Source of the DNA: Ambrosia x helenae
Taxonomy: Eukaryota; Streptophyta; Magnoliopsida; Asterales; Asteraceae
Length of the DNA: 64,000 bases
Reading direction: 5' to 3'
Assembly (NCBI GenBank): GCA_030844895.1
Contig: CM061223.1
Span: 37,322,204-37,386,203, forward strand
Shown here: positions 41,378 through 52,130 of the stretch, one piece after another
How positions within the stretch are numbered: position 1 is the first letter of the stretch
Layout: every line of letters starts with the position of its first letter
Made by a program: the position numbers and the translations under genes
The notes under the pieces: generated by a model
What the model saw: only the letters and a program-made list of their open reading frames with translations
Told to the model about the DNA's origin: nothing
Databases searched by the model: none

Positions 41378-44084
41378 TGTCACACCCTCAAATTTCCACT
41401 GCGGGGTTTATACCGCGAGGCGCATGACAAACCAGGATCCCATAGCCGTAAGTCACAGGAACGAACTCTAAATGCCCAAACCATTTAGTTCGTTTTCGAA
41501 AACCAAGTTTAGTTAAGCTGCGGAAGCGTAAACCAAATTTAAACCTTTTTAAAAACTATGCGCAAAACAATGCGCCCAAATTAAAACCATACGAAAGCAT
41601 AATATATAATTTATGTGTGTGCCCGAGGGCCCAAATGCAGTGAAGTGTCCTGGCACCGGAAGCTAACTACCTGCAAAAGCATGTAAATCGTGGGTCAACA
41701 AACAATGTTGGTGAGTTCACTAGGTAAAGTAAATGAGTATGTAACTGCGCTGGTTTCCAAAACCACGTAAGTAAGTAAGTTGTGTTGGTGCCCCGCACCG
41801 TGTAACCACTAATTCATCGCATGCCAAGGGTAGCTAACCCATTCATGATAACTAACCGAATATACCGAACTGCTATGTACGTGTAGCCACATAAGTGTGC
41901 CGTATGCCTGACATCATTGTCTATCCGCAATGATAATGTTTCGTAGTTATAGTTCACGCCCGCGCTCCCCGAGCCGGTGTGAGGTTTGTAAGACCTAATA
42001 GCGCTATCAACTAATAACCCGCTTGCCAACCCTGGCAACTCATTCGGTACGTGAGGACTTACAAAATGATAGAAATGGTTCAGTTTATCAAGGACACAAA
42101 TTGCGAATTAGAAAAGTGACCGACCCTCATAAGGATCCATGGCATCCCAACCCGAGATGTGTAAGTAGTCCCAAACGGGACTAGAAAATGTTAAGTAAAG
42201 TGTCTCATACCTGAGACGCATGCTTTTGAGAAAAAGAGTAGTGAAACTCACCTTAGGTCACAAGTGAAAATCCAAATTCCACGAATAGTAACGTGCTACC
42301 GACTCCCTATTACAAATGTCACTAAGTGAGTATACGTGCGTAACCAACACACCATGTAACTCGTTTATCCAAGACTTTTAAAAGTTCAAAACCGTGTAGT
42401 GACACCTAATGACTCTACATGCTCAAGTATGTCCTACGTATCCCGTTGGTGATCATAGCAATTATTATCAGTTTAATACATCAAATACATCTCATACAAG
42501 TTTCCACACAAGTACATGTCAATTACATACCACATAGAACTCCAATTAGTCATTTAAAGACCCTGTACACAATCTGCGTTTTTAGGACAGATTGTGCGCT
42601 GTGAAAAACAATTTATTTAAAATACTTAACGAATGAATTAGAGTCCCAAAGTTTTACTGAATTTTATTTGGGATTCACTCGACAATACATATTTTTGTTT
42701 TGTCTTAATTCCAAACACAAAAATTATAAAAATTCGTACAACACAGCAGTGTCCAGAAAATTTCCTCAACAGGTCAGTTTAGTAGGAAAATTCTTAAAAA
42801 TTGTGTATTCATCCAAACGAGATGAATCCACTTGGAAAAGCTCTATTTTTCCAGTATTGACCTACTGTAAAAATTTCATAACCTAAATCCTTGTAAATCT
42901 CAAGTTATGACCATTTAAAGTTAGCCCAATTTACAAATCCGAAAATCTGATATGACCCCTAATCAATTAAAATTCCAAAAACGACTCATACGGTGTCCAA
43001 AATCGATGGTTTTGCCCATTATGAAAAGCTAAGACCTTGTACATAACAATCATGCAAAGAAATCATCAAAACAATTGATTTACCAACCCGTTACAGCCCC
43101 TTCAACACGTTCAAACAAATCTGTCAGAATCTTAAACTTGCATCCCAAGTAATCTACAAACCCTAATTTTTCATGAACATTCCTAATACATGTATAACAC
43201 CTATAGTACTGATTAAACACCATATTAATCATATCAAAACACATATGTTATCATGTGAAAACCCTAGTCATGGCTACTAATAACAACCATCATCAAATCA
43301 TCAAGAACATCCAAGAACTCCTACACATACATACATGCGATTCTACATATATTATTTTTAGAGTTTTTTAGAGTTTTTCAATCATTATAATTCATCAAAA
43401 ATCATAAGAATGTATACCTTGCGAAGGATTAAACTCCCTAGGGCCTTGAAATCAAACCCGAACTAGCTTGATTAGGTGAAGGATTACTTGATTGCTTGAA
43501 AAACCAAGAGGGGATGGGGGTGGGGGTTCGCACGGCGCAAGAGGGACAAGGAGGTAGGGTTTTTATCTTTTCCTTGCCTCCTAATTATAAAAGGGCTTTG
43601 CTTGTTCCCCAAGCAATTGGTATTAGGGCCCTTCTAGTCCATTAACTTGACCCGTTAACCATGTTCTAGCCCAATACCGGACCCAATATTATTAACCATT
43701 CTAAATTGAATAAAAACCATTGTTTTTATTATTACATAGCATATTATTCATGTTGTGCACGTAATTTGCATAATCTACGCATTACCTTTCAGTTAGGCGA
43801 TCATTCACAAAAACATGTAATTCACATAAGCACGTACTTCAGGTTCACCATAATTCAATTGTATATATTATTGCTATGTATGTCACATAATTCACCAACG
43901 TTTGGGATACAGGACTCATGTGTGTGTTTAACAAGGATTTTCCTACTTATAACATATGTTATCATCTTCTAACATATGTTAAACCTACTTAACTAACCCT
44001 AGTTAAGTATCTAGCCATGTATGAACATGTAAGTTAACTAGAGTTCAGTAAAAAGTATTTAACCTGAAAATGCGGGGTGTCACA
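41378..44084 (-). repeat. Element C 5' LTR (intact copy)
   Basis: 2707 bp, TGTCACACCC...GTGTCACA. By eye it differs from the split copy at about nine substitutions and two homopolymer indels. It shows the uninterrupted target of element A near 43189-43200. TSD caaaa follows at 44085-44089. Confidence 0.95.
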
Positions 44085-44089
44085 CAAAA

Positions 44090-44599
44090 CAAATAATATT
44101 TTAAAACCTAATTTATCTTTTTTAAAATTACTAAACACTTTGATAGTCAACATCTCGTTGCAGCGTGCGGGTAGCGTCAACTCGTTATAATTAAAATATA
44201 ACACTAAAAAATTAATTTTCTTTTCAAATAATTCATCTTTTTTTGAAAAAACACTCTAAAATTAACTTTTTACCCATGTGTAAATGAAGCAGCTTACACA
44301 TATATAAACAACAAATTTACACATGTAAAAACAATTTATTTTTTTATACGTTTAAGTTTTTGCGTGTAAATTGTGTTTTTGAGATTGTATTTTAATAATA
44401 AAGACAAGTATAAAAATAAATTTTGAATTTGAATGGTTTTAGATAACGTTCTCGCGGTTCGCACGAAATATATGTATTCTCAAATTAACTTTCTCCTGAA
44501 CACATAAACTAACAATTGAAAAAAAAAACAAGATTGAGATGGTAGAAATGACGGATACTTTGGTAATCAAAGAAACCGAAAGAATGTCGTTACTAATCG
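44090..44599. other. AT-rich DNA between element C and the hAT relic
   Basis: No gene or repeat recognised. Several short acacatgtaaa/ttacacat words near 44280-44370. Confidence 0.4.
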
Positions 44600-45167
44600 A
44601 CATCATTTTGAAGTTGAAGTTTTTAATAAAGTTTTGGATTTGCAAATTCAAGAACTTGGAAATTGATTCAATGAGGTATCAACTAATTTGATAAAAAAAT
44701 ATGTCGGGTTTAAATCCTTGTGATTTGTTTTCTAAGTTTGACATATCTAAGATAGTGACATTTGCTTAGATGTATCCGAATGATTTTAGTAAAGAGGAAA
44801 TAAGGTGTATTTCGGGTGATCTTATGGTTTTTTTTATCACACATTAAAAGAAGATAGTAATTTGCAAAATTAAATGTATGTGTGATATTACTCATGAGAT
44901 GGTGGAAAATGGGAAAATGAAACTTTTCCTTTGGTTTATCGGGTATTGAAGTTAGCGTTGGTTTTACCAGTTGCAACCGCGGCCATTGAAAGGTGCTTTT
45001 CTAAAATGAAGCTAATCAAGACAGATTTACGCAATCGAATGGGTGAGGAGTATTTGAACAATGCTCTAATTTGTGTGGTCGAAATGGATACTTTTGATAA
45101 GGTGAAAGAAGAGGATGTAATGGCTCGATTTCAAGCGTTCAAAAACCGAAGAGAAAAAATCTATTAG
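44600..45167 (+). pseudogene. hAT-superfamily transposase relic (C-terminal end)
   Basis: The frame 44931-45167 carries the hAT C-terminal dimerisation block: LALVLPVATAAIERCFSKMK followed by KTDLRNRMGEEYLNNALICVVE, a signature of Ac/Tam3-like transposases. Upstream, in other frames and with stops, recognisable pieces of the same protein region occur (NMSGLNPCDLFSKFDI near 44700-44750; MYPNDFSKEE near 44770-44800). The gene is therefore a frameshifted 3' remnant. No terminal inverted repeats were found nearby. Confidence 0.8.
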
Positions 45168-45249
45168 GTATTTATTTAACTTTATTTATTATCGCGTTGT
45201 TATTTTTGTTTCGTTTACATTATATGAAACTACGGCAAAACATAAATTT

Positions 45250-45541
45250 GAATGTTAGCCCTAGCTTTTTTTCGAGACCCACCACTGATTGGGGACTCGG
45301 ACTCCTCCATATTGGCCTTGAACATCTCCTCAAAAATCTTGTACATTGTTTTAATGTCCATAAACTTGTGATGAAGTTCATTACTATGGTGGTTTGTTTG
45401 ACCACCCACGAGAACCCGGAATTCCGCAAAGACTTTACTTTAAAAAAGGATAGAACGAAGCGTACTAGAGACTCTAGTGTTTTGTTGTATGTTTAGCCAC
45501 CCTAACGTTAGGGCTAACTCTTCTTCTTCGGTCCATGGGTT
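45250..45541 (-). pseudogene. Possible Myb/SANT-like (transposon-associated) gene relic
   Basis: On the minus strand near 45541-45480 the codons read PWTEEEELALTLGWLN, like the start of a trihelix/SANT domain of PIF/Harbinger-associated proteins. A second open stretch (EFRVLVGGQTNHHSNELHHK and on, 45425-45250) lies in the same orientation, after an intervening stop. It is charged and helix-like but I do not recognise it. Low confidence; it may be an unrelated degenerate exon. Confidence 0.3.
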
Positions 45542-46291
45542 GACCATTTGCTTGACGGCTTTAGATTGTAGCGTGGGGTATAGAGTAAGTTTGTGGGGTA
45601 AGTTGAATAAAAAGGTTAGGTTATATATAGAGTAAAACTTAAATGTGTTTGGTATAATTTAAAAAACAACTGTTGAATTGACCAGCCGTAATAAAAATAT
45701 CACCGTGATCGTTACCAAAAGACCGTCGTTTATATTGTTTGTGGTTTTCTTAATCGTTGAGATTGCATCTGTTTCGATACAGCTAAGTTTACAAGTATGT
45801 GGTAGAGGGGTTTGTTTTTTTAATCGTTGACTGATTCATCGTTTTAATTATCTTTTAAATTATTTTTTAAAGTGGTGTTGTCGGTTTTAGGGCTTTGATT
45901 AAAAGAACGAATATCCTTTTCCAGATCTGGGTTTAACGTGTTGTTGTCATTGACATGTTCGTTGTTTAATTTGTCTTTACAATCACTTTTAACATTGTTG
46001 TTGTCGGTTTTAGGGTTTCGACTTTAAGTCAAAACCCTAAAACCGCCTCTGCTTCAAACTGAAATCGGATTAACAACACTTCAAAAACAGATATGGAAAA
46101 ATATAGTCTTAACTTGCCCATTTCCCGAGTGAAGAATATGAATACACACCTCCATCAGAGCAGAACACTCAACTGCAGTATTGGAGGAAGCCCACGCCCC
46201 AAACAATCATCTGACTCCCCGGAATGATAGCTTTGCTTATGATGGTGTCAGCGAGAGCCATTTTAGTAACCCCCCTTGACCTTTTTTTGTA
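45542..46291. other. Non-coding DNA with a 41-bp near-perfect palindrome
   Basis: 46005-46024 and 46026-46045 form inverted arms of 20 bp around one base, with a single mismatch. The core word (cggttttagggttt) is partly repeated near 45878. A short minus frame begins MALADTIISK at 46263 and has no recognisable family. The stretch ends next to the TSD of element D. Confidence 0.45.
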
Positions 46292-47860
46292 GATAGTGTA
46301 ACACCCCAACCGATGGCGGAAACATCGAGGTGTCACGTAAGAATGAGTATACAGTAGCACATGGTAACCAAACTTTAATTGAAATAAATTTAAAGTGCAA
46401 ATATCCAAAAATAGAAATACATAATGAGTTTTAATGTGGAAATCTAATACATCACAAAAACCAAACAAGCATAGACTTCATATTGTCTTCACGAAAATAC
46501 TCTAGTCTTCATGCATCATTATTTCCTGTTGAGTTGTAAAAATGGGTGGGGGGGGGGTTTCAACTAGAAGTTGGTGAGAATACATAATCCATGTTAAGCA
46601 AATAGTTTAAGTATAAAAGTTTAGCAATTCATATGTCTATCGTAAGTTTAAGTCTACATGAATAAGCATAATATGTTGAATCGACATAATCAAACCTCCG
46701 ACTAGTTTAGGTCCATCCCGTCATCCACGGTTCACCTTAGTAATATGTTGGAACGATAACAATCACCCACGCTACCTATGTAGGAGGTACACGTATCCGG
46801 GTAGGGTTGTCAATCCAATAGATCTATTATTGAGTATCGCCGGCTTGGCCATAGCTAATGATTATGTAATGTTGAAACTCGTTGAAACTCGTTGAAACTG
46901 TTGTTGTCTAATTCATGAGGCAATAAAGTTTACAACTAGACATGCATGTTGAATTGCTTAAAATGTTGCAAGTATAAAGAATCGCATAAACATGGTTACG
47001 TAAACTCACCTTAGTATAGTATTAGGTCTTGAGGAATAGTATGAGTGTAGCCCAATAGATTGCCAAGTATTACCCTATGTATAAGGCAACAAATAAGTCT
47101 AAGCCTATCTAGTCTACAAGTATATTCTAGGGTTTCGATTTGGGGATAACCATTTGTTGAATTTATAATAAAATGTTTTAATAAATAAAGGGAAATTTGA
47201 TAATTTAATAAATGAAAGTCTTTTTATAAAGTTTGAATTTAGGATGGTCACAATAATGTGTTTGAAGTATAAAAATATTTTTTATAGAATTATTTTCTTT
47301 AAAATAGAATATTAAATCTATTTATTACAAATTGTCAAAATTTAACTTTAATATTTAAAAATACTAAAATTAAAGAATTATTAGTTTAAAATTTATATTT
47401 CTGTTCTAAATATTCAGAAATAAATTGTATAAAATTTTGGTGCAAAAATATTAAAAATTGAATTTATTATGATTTAGTTATGATTAAAACTAACAAAAAT
47501 TGATTAAAAATATTAAATAAATGATTTTTCAGAATTAAAAATCATTTCAGAAAAGTTTATCGTTATACAAACTCAGAATAATTTTTGTGGAAATTTATAA
47601 AATTGTTTTGATATTTTAATGGAATTTTATAAATATAATAGAATAAAATTGATTTAATTATTATATATATTAAATAAATTAATTTTTGAAAACTAAAAAT
47701 TGTGGGTGAAACTTTTACATCAGATTAGCTTAAAATAATTTTTTTAGGATTTATAAAAGAGTTTTAATAATTAAAAATGAATTTATAAAATCATAAGTAT
47801 TATATATAATTATTTGGATTTGTTTGTTTTAAAAAAAACGAAAAAAAGAGAAAAAGTATG

Positions 47861-47933
47861 CCACTGCCAGGACTCGAACCCGGGTGGCTTAGGAAGTTGG
47901 CACCAGACACAACCACTTGGTCCAGACCAGTGG
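47861..47933 (-). other. tRNA-like module in element D 3' LTR (minus)
   Basis: 73 nt with an acceptor-like stem (CCACTG/CAGTGG), an A-box-like TGGACCAAGTGG and a perfect T-arm with 5-bp stem and 7-nt loop, followed by T runs that could end Pol III transcription. Here the B box carries one change (TTCGAGTCCTGG). The anticodon arm is poor, so not a working tRNA. Confidence 0.6.
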
Positions 47934-48450
47934 TTGTGTTGATTTCAGTTTTATTTAAAATAAATATTATATGCCAAAACGTGTTTATCCCCAAAATCAA
48001 ACCCACGAGCCCTAATTTTCCAATCGTTTGATTCACACATCAATAACCCAATTAACCTTAGGGCTATTGATGTGTGAATGCCGAAGGTTAAATCCCAACA
48101 AAGAAATCATACTTACAAAGCTGTTTCGATTATAATTGCCAAGTCAACGCCGAAGTCAAAAACGCGATTTAATTATCAAGAACAGAGGGTTTTTGTGAAG
48201 AATTGAAGGTTGAGAGAGATGTAATGGCGAGTTGTGATCATCCAGAGGGGTTCAATTTATAGTATAGTGGGTTGGGTGTTCGAATTGGCAACCTTTGACC
48301 TCGAATTGATTATGGGACGCGTTGTGGATCAAAAAGGCAACAATTGAATGTTGATTGATGTGGGTCTGAGTCATAACAGGCCGGTAATCGTGTAGTGTTG
48401 CCAATTATAGACTAATCACGAGTTTTGGTGATGGATTTGGTATGTCGCGT

Positions 48451-48483
48451 CCTCACAGTTGACTTTCCAAGTCAACTGTGAGG
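48451..48483. repeat. Perfect 15-bp hairpin in element D 3' LTR
   Basis: cctcacagttgactt, three-base loop, then its exact complement; conserved without change in the other LTR (56159-56191). A second 15-bp perfect inverted repeat with a 19-bp loop lies at 48031-48079 (copy at 55739-55787). Confidence 0.85.
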
Positions 48484-48537
48484 TTTTTGAAACAAGTAAT
48501 ATAATTATAAAGCACCGGGTTTGAAACAGATATGAAT

Positions 48538-48612
48538 GCTAGACTAGTTGGTTGTGTGTGTTGTGTTTAATGAACCGGCTTGGGCGCGGGTTTGAGTCCC
48601 GGCCCAAGCACC
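48538..48612 (+). other. tRNA-like module in element D 3' LTR (plus)
   Basis: A-box-like TAGACTAGTTGG and B box GGTTTGAGTCCC (GGTTCGAGTCCC in the other LTR), followed by eight T. The 3' half also folds as a GCTTGGGC/GCCCAAGC hairpin around the B box. Resembles a SINE head captured in the LTR. Confidence 0.5.
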
Positions 48613-48804
48613 TTTTTTTTAAAACGTTTTTCCATGATTTAATCATATATATATAAATAATTAATATGGTATTAGGGTTTCCAAAATGCTACAAAAATAA
48701 TTAAATGCACACATTAAAACCGGAACTTGACGTTTTTAATAATGATGATCGTAACGTACAAGTATAAATGCGTAATGTTACAGTCTCCCCTACTTTTAGG
48801 AACT

Positions 48805-51800
48805 TCATCCCGAAGTTGGAGTTGGAGAGTCTGGTGGAAAAAGATGTGGGTACTTAGACTTCATCTGGTCTTTACGTTCCCAAGTGAACTCTGGACCTTG
48901 TTTAGATTCCCAACGAACCTTAAGGATCGGAATGCGACTGCGCTTGAGTTTCTTGACTCCAGTATCAACAATCTCGACGGGTTTCTCGATAATGTGCATA
49001 GTTTCATCAATTTGCACATCCTCAAGAGGAACATGAAGGTTCTCATCCGCTAAGCATTTCTTGAGATTCGAAACATGGAAGGTCGGGTGAACATTGCTTA
49101 GCTCAGGTGGAAGATCAAGTTTGTAAGCCACTTTTCCAACTCTGTCAAGAATTTTGAATGGGCCTACGTATCGAGGAGCTAGTTTTCCCTTTCTACCGAA
49201 ACGAATTACTCCTTTCCAAGGGGATACCTTAAGTAGTACAAGGTCCCCAACTTGAAATTCCAAGGGTTTACGACGTTTATCAGCATAACTCTTCTGACGA
49301 CTCCTAGCCTTGAGAAGATTATCCTGAATAAGTTGAATTTTGTCTGTGGTTTCCTGGATTAGTTCGGGTCCAGTGATACGGGCTTCACCAACCTCAGTCC
49401 AACAGACAGGTGAACGACATTTACGACCATAGAGTGCCTCGAAAGGAGCCATGTTAATGCTGGCGTGATAACTGTTGTTGTATGAAAACTCAACCAAAGG
49501 AAAATGAGAATCCCATGCGCCACCAAAATCGATGATACATGCCCTGAGCATATCCTCAAGTGTCTGGATGGTCCGTTCAGTTTGACCATCTGTTTAAGGG
49601 TGATAAGTAGTACTCAGGTTCAACTTGGTACCCAAAGCATCTTGCAGAGAATCCCAAAAGTGAGAGGTGAAACTGCCATCACGATCAGAGATAATGTCCA
49701 AAGGTATACCATGACGACATACGATTTCACTTACGTACATCCTTGCCAACCTTTCCACAGAATACTTCTCACGAATGGGTAAGAAGTGGGCTGACTTGGT
49801 CAAACGATCGACGATTACCCAAATACTATCAAATCCTTTGGGTGTACGAGGGAGTTTGGTGATGAAGTCCATAGCTATGCTCTCCCATTTCCATACAGGA
49901 ATTTCTGGTTGTTCAAGCATACCAGATGGTCGTTGATGTTCAGCCTTGACCTTTGAACAAGTGAGGCATTTTGCAACGAAAAGAGCAATGTCTTTCTTCA
50001 TACTAGGCCACCAATAAGAATAACGGAGATCTTGGTACATTTTGTCAGCTCCAGGATGAATAGAATAACGAGACTTATGAGCCTCATTCATGAGAAAAGT
50101 ACGAAGATCATCACGGTCAGGAATCCACAGTCGATTAAGAAAATAGAGAAGACCATCAGGTTTGGTTTCAAGTTGAGTTTCAGCACCACAAGACATTTCA
50201 TCGTACATGTTACCTTGGGTGACTGATGTATGTTGAGCCTGGAGAATGCGATCCTGAAGATCAGTACGAACTCTCGCACATTGAAGTTTGATATGCTCTT
50301 TACGACTAAGTGCGTCAGCCACAACATTCGCCTTGCCAGGATGGTAGCGAATTTCGCAATCATAGTCGTTAAGTAACTCAACCCAACGTCGTTGCCTCAT
50401 GTTAAGGTTTTTCTGGTCGAAGACATGTTGGAGACTCTTGTGGTCTGTGAACACCACACATTTGGTCCCATAAAGATAATGTCTCCAAATCTTGAGAGCA
50501 AAGACAACAACGCCCAATTCAAGATCATGGGTGGTATAATTCTTTTCGTGAGTCTTGAGCTGTCTAGACGCATAAGCAATAACCTTTCCTCGTTGCGTGA
50601 GAACACAACCAAGACCTTGGTTTGATGCATCACAATAGACCACGAAATCATCATTACCATCAGGTAGAGACAAGATAGGAGCTTCACAGAGTTTCAGCTT
50701 AAGAGTTTCAAATGCTTCCTCTTGCTTTGGTCCCCACTCATAGGGTTTACCCTTGTGAGTTAAGGTAGTGAGAGGAACAGCGATCTTGGAGAAGTTGGCG
50801 ATGAATCGACGATAATAACCAGCCAAACCAAGGAAAGAACGGACTTCGGTTGGAGTTATAGGAACACTCCAATTTTTCACAGCTTCGATCTTTGCGGGAT
50901 CAACATGAATTCCGTTCATATCAATGACATGTCCCAAAAATTGAACTTCCTTAAGCCAAAATTCACATTTCGAGAACTTAGCATACAGTTGTTCTTTCTT
51001 TAGGAGACCCAAGATGGAGTGAAGATGTTGCTCGTGATCGGATTTTGATTTAGAGTAAATCAAAATATCATCGATGAAAACGATCACGAATTTGTCGAGG
51101 TAGGGTCTACAAACCCGATTCATTAAATCCATAAACACTGCGGGAGCATTGGTCAATCCAAAATATATAACCATGAATTCATAGTGACCATAACGTGTGC
51201 GAAAAGCTGTCTTGGGAATATCTTCATCGTGGACTCTAAGCTGATGATAACCAGAACGAAGATCAATCTTCGAGAAGTGGGTTGCTCCTTGAAGTTGATC
51301 GAAGAGATCGTCAATCCTAGGCAGTGGCTAACGATTCTTGATGGTGAGTTTGTTGAGTTCACGGTAGTCAATACACATTCTAAGAGAACCATCCTTCTTT
51401 TTAACGAACAAGACAGGGGCTCCCCATGGAGAAGAACTAGGGCGAATGAACCCTTTATCATAAAGTTCCTGTAATTGACTGGCAAGTTCTTGCATCTCAG
51501 AGGGTGCAAGAAGATATGGAGCTTTGGCGACAGGATTAGCACCAGGAACAAGATCAATTCTAAATTCCACTTGTCGAGCAGGAGGCAAACCAGGTAAATC
51601 TTCTGGGAAGACTTCAGGATAGTCTCGAATAATTGAATGTCTTGGATACTTTTGCCTTTGTCCTTCTTCTCTATCACGTTAGCTAAGAAGGCTGTATACC
51701 CCTTTCGTAAGTACTTTTGGGCAGTAGTACAAGACATGAGCTTAAGCTCGCCACAGGGTTTCTCACCATAGATCTTCAAAATTTCGCCAGATTCGAGATG

Positions 51801-52130
51801 GATGCGTATGACTTTCTCAAGGCACAGAATTTCGGCACGATGGGTTGACAACCAGTCCATGCCTACTATAACATCAAAACTTCCAAGATGCATAGGAATG
51901 AGATCGATAGAGAAGGTATGATTGTCGAGGTTCAACACACAATTACGAATAATAGAGTCGATCGAAATAGACTTCCCATTAGCTACCTCTACCACTAAAG
52001 GTTCCTCTAGATTAGTTTGGGGTGAGTTAAGTAAAGGTTCAAACGTCAATGACACAAATGACTTATCAGCTCCCGAATCAAACAATATGGATGCATAGTG
52101 GTTATTAATGAGGAACGTACCATTCACCAC
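48805..52130 (-). pseudogene. Element D pol: protease, RT, RNase H, integrase, chromodomain-like tail (multiple breaks)
   Basis: Minus strand. Protease (LFDSGADKSFV) heads the frame 52130-51153, which goes out of frame near 51600-51640. RT resumes in 51588-51328 (LVPGANPVAKAPY through IDYRELNK) and is cut by TAG at 51330-51328. It continues with VFIDDILIYS intact in 51174-49594, through RNase H (DASNQG, TTHDLEL) and integrase HHCC and core. A TAA at 49596-49594 lies shortly before the catalytic Glu region. The last part (49551-48805) has the complete FQVGDLVLLKV segment and the chromodomain-like TWERKDQM/KYPHLF end. Compared with element C, integrase is longer by about 17 residues here. Non-functional. 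Confidence 0.9.

Larger units (their letters stand above)
6710..44084 (-). mobile_element. Element C: Tekay/Del-type Ty3-gypsy LTR retrotransposon, interrupted by element A
   Basis: LTRs of 2707 bp start TGTCACACCC and end GTGTCACA; the TSD is caaaa on both sides. The element runs on the minus strand: 5' LTR 41378-44084, initiator-Met PBS, a leader with little gag left, one broken gag-pol frame (36456-40018), PPT, then a 3' LTR split into 6710-8525 and 35436-36326 by element A. Without A and its TSD the element is about 10.5 kb with a 5.05 kb interior. Clade assignment rests on long LTRs, the PR-RT-RH-INT order and a C-terminal chromodomain-like end (TWERKDQM, KYPHLF). It is non-autonomous now: gag lacks its N-terminus and zinc knuckle, RT is frameshifted, and pol has a nonsense codon and a deletion in integrase. 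Confidence 0.9.
46297..48782 (-). repeat. Element D 3' LTR
   Basis: 2486 bp. Contains tRNA-like modules at 47861-47933 (-) and 48538-48612 (+), and hairpins at 48031-48079 and 48451-48483. A very AT-rich block (about 47150-47820) separates them from the distal half. A triple gttgaaactc word lies near 46871-46900. Confidence 0.95.

Noticed and set aside
47861..47933. Functional nuclear tRNA gene
   Set aside because: Acceptor stem and T-arm are good but the anticodon arm does not fold well and the module lies inside both LTRs; better called tRNA-like.
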